Source: Cruorifilaria tuberocauda
Lineage: Eukaryota; Nematoda; Chromadorea; Rhabditida; Onchocercidae
Length of the DNA stretch: 16,095 nt
Direction: 5' to 3'
Assembly (NCBI GenBank): GCA_013365365.1
Contig: JABVXU010000893.1
Coordinates: forward strand, 1 to 16,095
This document shows positions 1-9,157 of this stretch, piece after piece. Under the pieces are notes generated by a model that saw nothing but the letters and a program-made list of their open reading frames with translations, was not told the DNA's origin and did no database searches. Each line of letters starts with the position of its first letter. The first letter of the stretch is position 1. Both the position numbers and the translations under genes were made by a program.

Positions 1-65
1 AGCAGTTTTTTTTCGAACGATTTAGTATTTGTTTGCTGAATGCATATTTGCTTTAGCATACATCT

Positions 66-542
66 GATAACAGATTGATTGATTGATTGATTAGCTGATA
101 AGAAGTAAAATCTGAGGAAAAAGAAATAAATGTTCCATGAGTATTTCAATAATTTTCAAAAATTTAACAGATTTGACAGTGGATACTTGAAAATGAATGC
201 AATTAAAATACGATCAATTGATAACTTTCAAGTACGTGTGATAAGAAAATTATCACTTTTGTATGCATTCATTGCAATCAATTTTCAATAATCAATCAGA
301 TATCTATCTAGCTATCTTCATTAGATAAAGATACAGATACTGATTACTGATAAGGAAAACAACGAATTATCAAAGTGATAAGAGAATCGATAAGCAATTC
401 TGTTTCAAGTTCAAAGTTAAATTTGCTAACTTATGTATGCATTTTCGGTGATAAAACAAATAGCAACCTTTTTGTAAGTTAATTTTATCACTGATAAACT
501 GATACAGCAAGTTTGTTTTAATTTTAGTAATTGAAATGATAA
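66..542. promoter_or_regulatory. Dense cluster of GATA-factor motifs
   Basis: Counting by eye, 14 GATAA or TTATC cores lie between 66 and 542, against roughly 3 expected for DNA of this base composition. Several carry the extended TGATAA(G) form, and ACTGATAAG at 346-354 is a full match to the intestinal GATA-factor (ELT-2 type) consensus known from Caenorhabditis. An inverted pair, GTGATAA/TTATCAC, lies at 238-256 with a 5-base spacer. Enhancer function is inferred; which gene it would serve (one to the left of the window, or the channel) is unknown. Confidence 0.4.
73..92. repeat. (GATT)5 microsatellite
   Basis: Five tandem copies of the tetranucleotide GATT, between two TGATAA motifs at the left edge of the GATA cluster. 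Confidence 0.85.
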
Positions 543-591
543 AAACCTTTTTTTTATTCATAATAATTTTTTGAAACAAAAATTATATTTT

Positions 592-648
592 ATACTATAA
601 AATATCTAATTGCTATAAACTATGAATATACTATAAAATATCTAATTG
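592..648. repeat. 21-bp direct repeat
   Basis: Two identical 21-bp copies at 592-612 and 628-648 (ATACTATAAAATATCTAATT plus G), offset by 36 bases. Local duplication in non-coding DNA; no function suggested. Confidence 0.8.
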
Positions 649-1950
649 AAAATATTTTTCAATAACAAACTATTTCATTTAATTAATTTTAATATCTATC
701 CAAAAGTTAATTGTAGTTTATTGAGATAATTAATGAAATTGTTTCAAAATTATTATTCATTTCATTTTATTCAATTTGTAGAATATATCCTTTTCATAAT
801 TAGTATTATTGGCTTTTTTGATTATCAAATGATATTTACAACTTTCATCGTCTATACCTTTGGCAAAGTACGAAGTTATCATTTTCAAATGATAATGAAA
901 TAAATTAGAAGTAATGATAAATTTGAATTTTTAATTTTTCTTAAAATGAAACATCTAATTATGAAAGCAATAATTACTTGTTAAAAGTACATAAGCGTTT
1001 AATTAAGAAGTAATTCAGTAATTAAGAATATTTTTAATTTTATTAGAAAAGTAACAAATTTCGAATTAGTAATAGATTTTTAATTGAAGCTTGTTTTTCC
1101 GTCAATATTTTAAGTTTAATTTATGATATTAAACTTGATGTCTTATCATTTGTTTGTTTTCACATCTGTTAAGCATTTCAGCAAACTTCAAAATCAATTC
1201 CATTTTACACACTCTAACAAAAAAAAAAAGAAATGCTTTCGTTTTTTATCACTACTAATCAATCAGTCAAGTTTATAAGTAAATGATAGCAAAGAAATAA
1301 TTTTTTTTTATCAATAAACAATTTGTAAAGTAATTAATCATCAGATGCATTTCTTTTAGCTTCATAGAAATTCCAAAATTTCATGGAAATTTTATTGATA
1401 TTTTTATTTAATTTAAATATTTTTATTAAAATTTCAGTTAGAATGAACTTTGTGAAATTAATCATATCGCATTATCACCTTTGCTAAAATTATTCAATTG
1501 CTCAAAAATACAACAAAGTTTTTCGTATCAAAGTAATTTTACCGCCTATTTCTCTTTCATTCAATGATAAAAATTATAATATTTTTAAAATTGAAATTTT
1601 ATAAATGATTAAATTAAAATCATTAAAATAATTAATTTAGTTATTTCGCATAAGATATAGTATAAATGAAAGGTTTTATAGAAAAAAAAGCAACAAATGC
1701 CTATTTGTTATTATTTAGTAGCAAATTCTTTTTTCCTCCTATTAATTTCCAATACTGAATTTTTTAATTTCCAATATCAATTTGTGAATTATTATAGAAA
1801 ATTTTTTTTTGAATAAAGTAAGAAATATTTTTCGATGAAAAATGAATAAATTATTACAATATTGTTTGCATTTTTTTTTGGTTAAATCTATAAAACTTCC
1901 TGAACTTTTTCAATAATTCTTCTTGAAACTTTAAATCACCTTAAAGGTAA

Positions 1951-2024
1951 CAAGAGGGATAGCAAGAGAAAGAGAGGAAAGAGAGAGAGAGAGAGAGGGA
2001 GAGAGAGAGAGGAGAGAGAGGAAA
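1951..2024. repeat. GA-rich purine tract
   Basis: About 74 bases made almost only of G and A on the plus strand, with an uninterrupted (GA)8 core from 1980. Such tracts can bind GAGA-type factors or form triplex DNA, but nothing here shows that they do. Confidence 0.85.
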
Positions 2025-2388
2025 GATGGGCGAAATAGTTGTCAACAATTATGCTTTCCGTTACCATTACTTGTTAACAAAATTTTCTTGAAATATTTCT
2101 AAAAACCAAGAAATTGGGTATTTTAGAAACTATTAGATTAAAAATTTTTGAATACAATCAAGAATGAGAAAAGAGAGAAAGGAGAAAAGAAGCTTAAAGA
2201 AGCTTAATAAAAACTTTTCACACTCATAGTTTAACTTTTAAATGAATTCAATTGGTTGAAATTAAATATAATTATGTATTATTCATTTAAATGTAAAACA
2301 AATTTAATTTGACAGATTGAATTATTCAACGAAATAACAGAGTATAATCTTAAGATATTTTACTCGCAATATTTTCTTAAGCATACTG

Positions 2389-2514
2389 TTATCATTATTT
2401 TATCAATTTATTATCAAATCATACTATCACATCAAATCGTTATCAATAACATCATTTCATGTTACACTACCATTATCACAGTTGCAACTTATCAGTATCA
2501 TTTTATTAATTATC
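2389..2514. promoter_or_regulatory. Second GATA-motif cluster, all one orientation
   Basis: Seven TTATC cores (GATAA on the minus strand) occur in 126 bases, at 2389, 2400, 2411, 2440, 2473, 2489 and 2510, all on the same strand. CTTATCAGT at 2488-2496 is the exact reverse complement of ACTGATAAG. The cluster lies about 620 bases before the first recognised channel exon, so it is a candidate enhancer for that gene; that role is inferred. Confidence 0.4.
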
Positions 2515-3137
2515 ATAGAAAAAAGGATATTGATTTTCTTGCAATATTTAATATATTATTCTGAAATTGTTATATTTTAATCAATTTTATCAGTATTTAT
2601 TAAAATATTAATTAATATTTATGACTGGAACTAATCAGGCTATTTCTCCGATATGCTAATTTAACCAGTAATAGTAAAATCCTCCATATATCCGTAGCTT
2701 CCTATAGTATTGCATCCTGAATTAAGCGAAAATTGAATGAGAAAAAAATGGTAGGTAAAATTGCATATTAAAGTAAGTAAAGATTGATAAGCAGTGACGA
2801 ATTTAACAAAGTTAAATTTTAATTTCACATCAAATGTGAATTTGAAAGGCGGAAATGAAGATAACAGTGTGAGTGTCAACTGATATTTTTTTAAAAAAAA
2901 GAATTAAAAAGAGAAGAGAAATAATATATGATATTATTATGTTATCACTCAAAGTAATTGAAATATAGAAAAAAAAATCGAAAAGTAAGAATATTTAAGT
3001 GTTACCGTATGCATGCTCTTACCGTATGATATGGATATAGTATTATATCTTACCGTAGCCATATTTTTCAGCTAATATATTATCACTTGCTTATTAATTT
3101 CTATTAATTTAATATTTTAATAATAATTTTATTTCAG

Positions 3138-3246
3138 AAATTCGATTAATTTTGGACATATAATCAATACATTGGTTAAGGATTACGATATTCATTTATT
3201 ACCATCTGATAAAGGTGTTAATGTTACAATTGAAATGCATGTACAG
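3138..3246 (+). CDS. Channel exon: start of the ligand-binding domain
   Basis: Encodes residues 1-36, including the KDYDIHLLP segment and the [10 protein letters not shown] strand typical of the Cys-loop N-terminus. The acceptor TTATTTCAG ends at 3137 and the donor CAG/GTAAAA follows 3246. One leading base completes a codon begun in an unseen upstream exon (2 bases needed from it). Confidence 0.88.
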
Positions 3247-6200
3247 GTAAAATATTGTTAACTAATTTAATTTCTACATTTGCTAATTAAGTTAATTTTT
3301 TTGATACGAAAAAGGTAAGAGTTCTTTTCAAATATTCGATTAAATTTTCAATTTCAATTTTATTTAATTTCTTATTATTCTGCTTTTATTTGACACTTTT
3401 CATTCATATTTCTCACCTTTCACCTTTATTTATTATCCTTTCATTTATCACATTATACTGTATTTATCACATATACCTTTATTTATCTGTTTATTTATCA
3501 CTTTATTTATTTATCATTCATACTTTTCACATCTTACTTTTACCTATTATTCTCTTATTGAATGTATCATTAAAATATTACAAATTATTCTTGCTAATAT
3601 AATTATCTAAAACAAAACTATAATGCTATTTAAGGTAATCATGAAATGATAAATGGTAGAAAGAAATTAGTTTAATTCTAATCTTTCGAAAAATTAAATT
3701 TGAAGAACAAAATGTTAAAATAAATGTATATATATATATATGGAAATACTTATCTTCAGGGTATCACAGCAATATCAGAATTAACCGGAGATTTTGAATT
3801 AGATTTCATGTATAGTGAAATATGGGAAGATCCGAGATTAAAATTTAAGCAATTAAATATTTGCGCAACAAATATTACCTTGAAAAGTGATTTTCGAAAG
3901 AAAATTTGGACACCTGATACATGCATTATCAATAGCAGGCATTCATCAATTCATAATTCACCATCTGAGAATGCTTTCGTTATCTTATATGAAAATGGAT
4001 TAGTTTGGAGTAATTACAGGTTAATTTTTTTGAATAATATATTTTAAAATTTCATATTACTACAGGTTAATTTTAGAAACAGTAATATAAACATTTCCAA
4101 ATTTCATATCATTCAAATTTTGTACTATTAATTTCTACGTTATCAAGCTTTTTAAATTTGAATAATATGAAATTTGAAAATGTTTATATTACTGTTTTTA
4201 AAATTAACCTTTAGTAATATGAAGTTTTATTTTGTTATATTTGCATGGATTAAATTTTATGAAATTAAAATTATAAGTATACACGTACGTGTACCTATTT
4301 TACGTGATTTGTTAAAAGTTGACAATACGAAAATTAATCGCATAGAATTTAAAAATATTTAATTTTATTGAAAAATATTCATTCATCATAAAGTAAAGTA
4401 ATGATACAGAAATAGTGTTATTATTAAAGTTATACTTTCATCATTTCATCCTACAATTTATTGTTCTCTTTTTTCAACTAAAAATAATGTCAAATCTATC
4501 ATTAAATTGATATATTATAAATTTGAAATTTTTAAAATTCGATGAAAAATGACTTTTTAATTTTTTATCAGAGCTGATTAATTTTTATCAAAGTTTTATC
4601 AATTTGCAGGCTTAAAGTTAAAGCACCATGTAAAATGGATTTAAGAATGTTTCCTTTTGATTCAATACGTTGTCAAATTGTTTTTGAAAGTTATTCATTT
4701 AATACGGATGAAGTACGGTTATTTTGGCATGAAAAACCACTTACATTAATGCAAGCAGTGGAATTACCGGATTTTGAATTAACCGGATGGTTTACGAATG
4801 ATGATAAATCGGAATATCCGAATGGTATATGGGATAGAGTAACGGTCTGATTATTATTTAAAATTTTTGCCGGAAAAAAAAATTTTTAAATTTAACAAAC
4901 TAAACTAAACAATTTAATTTCTTTGTTCTTTCGAAAATATCAATGTGTATGAAAATGAAAATTAGTTATTTATTTGATTGCTAAAACATAAATTTAAAAT
5001 TAATTATTGCTGCTCATTAAAGTAAATGTGAATGTGAAAATGTTGACTTAAAATAAGTTAATAAGAAATTAAAAAATAATTTAAAGTTAAAAAGTTAATA
5101 AATAAGTTAATAAGTTGACTATGAAATAAGATTTAACATGAAATTTTTAGTCGTTTTTTTTTAATAATGATTTCTAAACTTAATTTCAGGTCACTAATTA
5201 ATGCATTTAAAAGTACAACCTAAGATTTTATGATATCTTCTATATAGCATGTTAGAGTGAAAGTAATAAAAATAGTAATTATCATTGAAATCATTAATTA
5301 TCAATTAATTCATCAAAATTATTAATTGTTGATAAAATATAATATTCAAGAAATTTATTGACACTTTATCACTGCATGAATTTTAGTAAAATAAAAACAA
5401 GTTTATTTTTCTAGGTTGAATTTACATTTGCACGACGCTATGGCTTCTATCTCTTTCATTCCTATTTTCCTACCTCATTAACAGTTATTAGCTCTTGGGT
5501 TGGATTCTTTTTTGACGTACGAGCAGCTTCTGCAAGGTTTGATAATATATTATTCATTTAAAATTACAATATGATATTGCCATTTTCAATTTCAGAAAAA
5601 TTTTTCAGCTACAGTACTAGATAGCTACGGTATCACAGTATTGTTGCCTTTTTTACAGTATAACAAACAATACATATGTACCATTCCTATACAGTAAACT
5701 ACCGTCGTTATTTATGTTTTAAATTTAATTTCATAATTTAAAAAAAAAAATTCTTTTTATTTTCAAGAATTACGTTGGGCGTTTCATCGCTGTTAGCAGT
5801 AAGTTTTCAATTTGGTAGCGTATTGCAACATTTACCACGTGCTAGCTATATTAAAGTTAGTTTATTTTCATATCTTCTTTTACTTTACTCTTCCTCACTA
5901 TTTTCATTCATTTAAGTAAATTACTGTTTAAGTAATTCATTACTATAAAAGAAAAAAATCGTAATTTTTGCTTTCTTGACTTCATTTAAAAAACATTTCT
6001 AACAATTAAAACATTGGCGTTCATTTGCAAAATTTTCAAATCTTTCAAAAAATTTTCTCTTTTAAATTCATTAATGAAAACAAATAATATTTTTCTTTTC
6101 TCAAAAAAAAACAATTATTAGGAGAGGGTTTTGATTCAGGTTGATGATATAACTTGATCTTATTTACTTTACTAATATTCTTTATTTACCACCACTCTTT

Positions 6201-9157
6201 GTATTTGATTTCAGAAGGAATATCAGTTAAGTTTTGATTTAGGTTAATATAGCTTAACCTTACTTTACAGTTTGATCTTACTTTGTTGATATTCTTACTA
6301 CCACTCCTCCCTTGTGTTTGATTTCAGAAAGAATATCAGTTAAGTTTTGATTTAACTTTATAGTTTGACCTTACTTTACTGATATCCTTTACTTACTACC
6401 ATTCATTGTCTTTGATGGCGAAAAATCTAAATGATACATTTCAGTGCTTAGATGTATGGATGATCAGTTCGGTTATTTTTATTTTCTGTACACTTGTAGA
6501 ATTAGCGATTATTTGTCGACTTAATCAGTAAGTATTTATTTTTATTAAAATTTAACAAATTTGAAAAGACAAACTGAGGAATAGAGAAATGATTTTATTG
6601 ATATGATGGAAATTATTCGATTAGAAATTGAACTAAATCTAAGAGCAGTTAAGATGCTTAATTAGTAATCTGAATTGTTTCTAATCAGAAGATTCAATCT
6701 TTGGGATGTTGAACTTAAAGTTTTATTTTTCTTGATACCGTTGATTGTTTGAGTTGTACTATTTTGAATTCTGCTAGGTTAGATATTATTTTGCATGATA
6801 CTTTCTATATTGTAGCTTATTTTCATTATACTTTAAGTTTTGATTAAGTAATGATTGAGTGCTATGAGGTTTTCTAATTTTGTTTAAACTGTTTTAGTGC
6901 AATCAATTCTTATTTTGTAGTTACGAACGTGAAAAAGAAATTGGATCAAACGCAATTAAGCAATGGTTAAGTCATGCAAGGTTTCTTACTACAAATATAA
7001 CTTCTTTGAAATATAGTAAAATTTATAAATTCCCATATACTAAGTAAATTAATTAATGAACTAATTCGAATAATTGCTCTTAGGTTTATAAGTATGTTTA
7101 TAGTAAGTTTATAAGGTAAATAAGTTTATAAGTATGTTTGTAGTAGATTTATAAGGTAAATAAGTAGATAAATGTGTTTTATTTGTTCGTTATTGTACAA
7201 GTAATTTACTTAAAAGTAAGCATTGTTATTTTACTTTTTTTAAATTTACTTTACTTTCTATATGTTTATATTTCTATATTTCTATTTATTGCATTTATAT
7301 TATATTTCTATATGAATATATTAATAATATTCATTTTAGTTGCAAAGCAAAATATTATTAAATTTAAATTTTGAAATAATTTTTTTATTAGACACTCTCC
7401 CTCTCTCTCTCTCTCTTTCTAAACGTTGGATCATTTACTATAACACATTCATTGTTCAACAATTACTAAACTTAAAAAAAGTCATTTTAATTTCAAATAA
7501 AAATTTTTTTTTTTGAAGACGAAAAAACAAAAGTGAAAATTCGAATGCTAGCAACGTGAAAATTCCACGGAAGCATGATATTTCACCGGTGATCGCTCTA
7601 ACAAAAGCATATAAAGCAGGAAATCCGGTAATAGATACCGATTTTGCTAGTGATAACAAGGAGCAATCCTCACATAGACATCGTTTTTTCAAATGGGTAA
7701 ATATTTTAATTTTTGAAAATTTCCAATTGCACAGGCAATTTCATGATACTTTTTTTTTTTTTTTAAACAGAACAAATGGAAATTCGATTTTTATATTTTC
7801 TCCTATTTTGTTTTGCTTTCTTTTTTTCATCTTCAGCCAATAATAGATATCAGGAAATTATTGGGTCAACTTCGTAATCGAGAATGGCGAATTACTTCTG
7901 CACAGGTATGAATGAGTAATGAATGAAATTTTTTCGATTTTCATCATCCTACTCTTTTTCCCTTTTCAAACATATGAGAATTTCTTTTTTGAATAAAAAA
8001 AAAAAGTAATTATAAATATTTTATTAAATTTATTTTAATAGGTTCAAAAAAAAAGCAAACAAACCTTTTAATTCTAATGGATTCTAATTAATGAATTTTA
8101 GAAATTTAAATCAAAAAAAAACATAGAGGAAAAAAATAGCAATTTCTTAAGATTTTGATAAAAGAATTATAATGAATGGATTAAACCTGAAAGAATTGAT
8201 AAATTTGGAAAAAAAAACAAATTCAAATTGATAAACTTGAAAAAAAACAAAAGAAAATAAAGCAAAAACAAAATTAAAGGAAGAAAAAACTCGTTCTTAC
8301 TTTATTATACTATCAAACTGAATAATCAATTTAGGATATTTTCTTAAGAATTTCTTTCTTCTTTTGAAATTTGTACTACCTGTACTTGATGAATTCTCTA
8401 CCTGCTGCTATTAATTAAATCTATGCTATTAAATGAATTTTTTGCTTTCTTTCATTTATTATTTTGTAGTAAAGCTGGAAAAAACAAACAAAGTCTACAA
8501 TGGTACTTCTAGCGAAATTAACGGCAAAAATTTGAATACTCAAAGTTGACAGTATTATTCTTAAATTTAATAATCCACAATCTTATACGAGATTATTTAT
8601 GAGCAAAGATTAATTTCAATCTTTAAATTCATTGAAATAATCAATTATTTATAATTAATATATCTAAAAATTAAGCGTATATTTTCATTTCAGGTCGACT
8701 ATTACTCATTGCTATTATTCCCATTGTCATTTATTTTCTTCAATATAATGTTAGTGTTCTTTTATAAATTGCAAATATTTAAATTTTGAAATATAAATTA
8801 ACCAAAACTTTGATTACACATTTTATAATTTCAAATACTCTTAAGCATTATTGATGTTTAATTTAATTTCTTCTATGATTAAATTGAAATTTTCCTGATG
8901 TAAAAAGCTAAAAATTGAATAATTAAGGATTTAATTTAAAATAAATTCTTTTAAATTTTAAGTTAAAGTTAATTTTCAACAGGTGAAATTAAATTACACA
9001 ATATGAATTTCTAATTATTCATAAAAAGTATAACATTATATGATTTATATAATTTATCAGTGAAAAATCATTCCATTACTAGAAAAAAAAAAACTTAAAA
9101 ATTTCTTTTTTCAGATACTGGGCAGTATATATTCCAAGAATGGATGGGATTATATAG
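3138..9157 (+). CDS. Cys-loop ligand-gated ion channel subunit (nematode lgc/acc-like, probably chloride-selective), 5' incomplete
   Basis: Plasma-membrane subunit of a pentameric neurotransmitter-gated channel. Exons: 3138-3246, 3760-4019, 4610-4844, 5415-5536, 5768-5855, 6445-6527, 6921-6980, 7519-7696, 7837-7905, 8694-8749, 9115-9157; joined they give 433 codons in one frame, then TAG. Numbering from the first visible residue: ligand-binding domain 1-210 with [10 protein letters not shown] near 27-36, WTPDT (loop A) and the Cys-loop C130-C144 with FPFD between; loop [14 protein letters not shown]1 about 213-232; M2 243-264; M3 274-296; cytoplasmic loop to 401; M4 about 405-427. The M1-M2 linker reads S-A-R at -2' to 0', with no Glu at -1', which in this family predicts anion selectivity. 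The SYNTDEVRL-like and LPRxSYIKxxDVW motifs resemble nematode amine/acetylcholine-gated chloride channels. The ligand cannot be read from the sequence. The signal peptide and first residues are missing: the first exon opens with one base of a split codon, so at least one exon lies upstream. Confidence 0.93.
3760..4019 (+). CDS. Channel exon: loops D, A and E of the binding domain
   Basis: Encodes residues 37-122 plus two bases of R123, with [19 protein letters not shown] and NGLVWSNYR. Acceptor TATCTTCAG ends at 3759; donor AG/GTTAAT begins at 4020. The upstream ATG at 3724 is intronic and not a start. Confidence 0.92.
4046..4228. repeat. 75-bp inverted repeat (foldback element) in channel intron 2
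   Basis: Left arm 4046-4120 and right arm 4154-4228 are reverse complements over 75 bases with 5 mismatches (93%), separated by a 33-base loop. In RNA it would fold into a long hairpin. It may be a small foldback/MITE-like element or a local inverted duplication. The open frame on the plus strand at 4174-4362 runs through the right arm and is not a gene. Confidence 0.9.
4610..4844 (+). CDS. Channel exon: Cys-loop, loops B and C
   Basis: Encodes the rest of R123 to T201. The signature loop runs C130 to C144 with 13 residues between, containing [10 protein letters not shown]. The acceptor TTTGCAG ends at 4609. The 3' end is ambiguous: ACG/GTCTGA at 4844 or AGA/GTAACG at 4838, both phase 0. I prefer 4844 because it keeps the RVTVEFTF strand that leads into M1. 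Confidence 0.85.
5415..5536 (+). CDS. Channel exon: pre-M1, M1 and start of M2
   Basis: Encodes residues 202-241 plus two bases of R242: [20 protein letters not shown] (M1 entry), SSWVGFFF, then the VRAASA linker. Acceptor TTTTCTAG; donor AG/GTTTGA splits the 0' arginine of the pore. Confidence 0.92.
5768..5855 (+). CDS. Channel exon: pore-lining M2
   Basis: Encodes residues 243-271, [16 protein letters not shown] and the extracellular LPRASYIK. The leucine ring (9') is L251. Acceptor is TTTTCAAG rather than the usual TTTCAG; donor AAA/GTTAGT. Confidence 0.9.
6153..6416 (+). repeat. Threefold imperfect tandem repeat in channel intron 5
   Basis: Units of about 118 (6153-6270), 93 (6271-6363) and 53 bases (6364-6416, truncated) share the order TTGATCTTA, CTTTACT, GATATTC, ACTACCACTC and TTTGAT. 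The first two each contain TTTGATTTCAG, a good decoy splice acceptor, followed by a segment reading KEYQLSFDL and then an in-frame stop. The true acceptor lies downstream at 6444. Confidence 0.75.
6445..6527 (+). CDS. Channel exon: M3
   Basis: Encodes residues 272-298 plus part of H299: [20 protein letters not shown] and AIICRLN. Acceptor ACATTTCAG, donor CA/GTAAGT. Confidence 0.92.
6921..6980 (+). CDS. Channel exon: start of the M3-M4 cytoplasmic loop
   Basis: Sixty bases encoding [19 protein letters not shown] with split codons at both ends. Acceptor TTTTGTAG, donor AG/GTTTCT. Charged and probably helical. Confidence 0.82.
7084..7163. repeat. 40-bp tandem duplication in channel intron 7
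   Basis: Units 7084-7123 and 7124-7163 differ at three positions and each ends with TTTATAAGGTAAATAA. A recent local duplication; the overlapping open frame at 7174-7374 is low complexity. Confidence 0.85.
7393..7420. repeat. CT-rich pyrimidine tract in channel intron 7
   Basis: About 28 bases of C and T including (CT)n, 99 bases before the exon at 7519. It could serve as a polypyrimidine-type binding site, but the distance from the acceptor makes this uncertain. Confidence 0.7.
7519..7696 (+). CDS. Channel exon: variable cytoplasmic loop
   Basis: Encodes residues 320-378, a basic and serine/asparagine-rich loop with no transmembrane segment (for example [14 protein letters not shown]). Acceptor is TTTTGAAG, a non-standard A before AG; donor TGG/GTAAAT. 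The minus-strand frame over this exon is a shadow. Confidence 0.8.
7837..7905 (+). CDS. Channel exon: amphipathic pre-M4 segment
   Basis: Encodes residues 379-401, [20 protein letters not shown] then SAQ. Acceptor TCTTCAG, donor CAG/GTATGA, both phase 0. Confidence 0.85.
8694..8749 (+). CDS. Channel exon: first part of M4
   Basis: Encodes residues 402-419, [18 protein letters not shown], plus two bases of I420. Acceptor CATTTCAG, donor AT/GTTAGT. Confidence 0.9.
9115..9157 (+). CDS. Channel exon: end of M4, C-terminus and stop
   Basis: Completes I420 and encodes [13 protein letters not shown] followed by TAG at 9155-9157. The FNIIYW motif across the junction is the standard M4 signature of this family and confirms the splice. 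Confidence 0.92.

Larger units (their letters stand above)
1..3137. other. AT-rich upstream region of the channel gene, no firm gene
   Basis: No convincing exon was found on either strand. The stretch is very AT-rich and holds GATAA/TTATC clusters, a GATT microsatellite, a GA-rich tract and a 21-bp direct repeat. It should contain the missing 5' exon(s) and promoter of the channel gene that starts inside this window at 3138, unless the first intron extends beyond the window. Open frames here (for example minus-strand 370-579 and 2661-2879) are low in complexity or resemble no family, and lack supporting splice structure. Confidence 0.6.

Noticed and set aside
733..903. Hydrophobic plus-strand frame starting MKLFQNYYSF that might supply a channel signal peptide
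   Set aside because: It is Phe/Ile/Tyr-rich AT composition with no downstream donor of the phase required by the exon at 3138, and lies 2.2 kb away.
2661..2879. Minus-strand open frame of 72 codons
   Set aside because: No recognisable motif and no splice structure; composition matches the AT-rich flank.
3390..3602. Plus-strand open frame of 70 codons, very hydrophobic
   Set aside because: It is a T-rich, repeat-like TTTATCAC stretch inside channel intron 1; the hydrophobicity reflects base composition.
4174..4362. Plus-strand open frame of 62 codons
   Set aside because: It runs through the right arm of the 75-bp inverted repeat inside a channel intron and has a biased Phe/Lys/Ile composition.
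7456..7692. Minus-strand open frame of 78 codons
   Set aside because: It is antisense to the cytoplasmic-loop exon of the channel, whose frame and splice phases fit.
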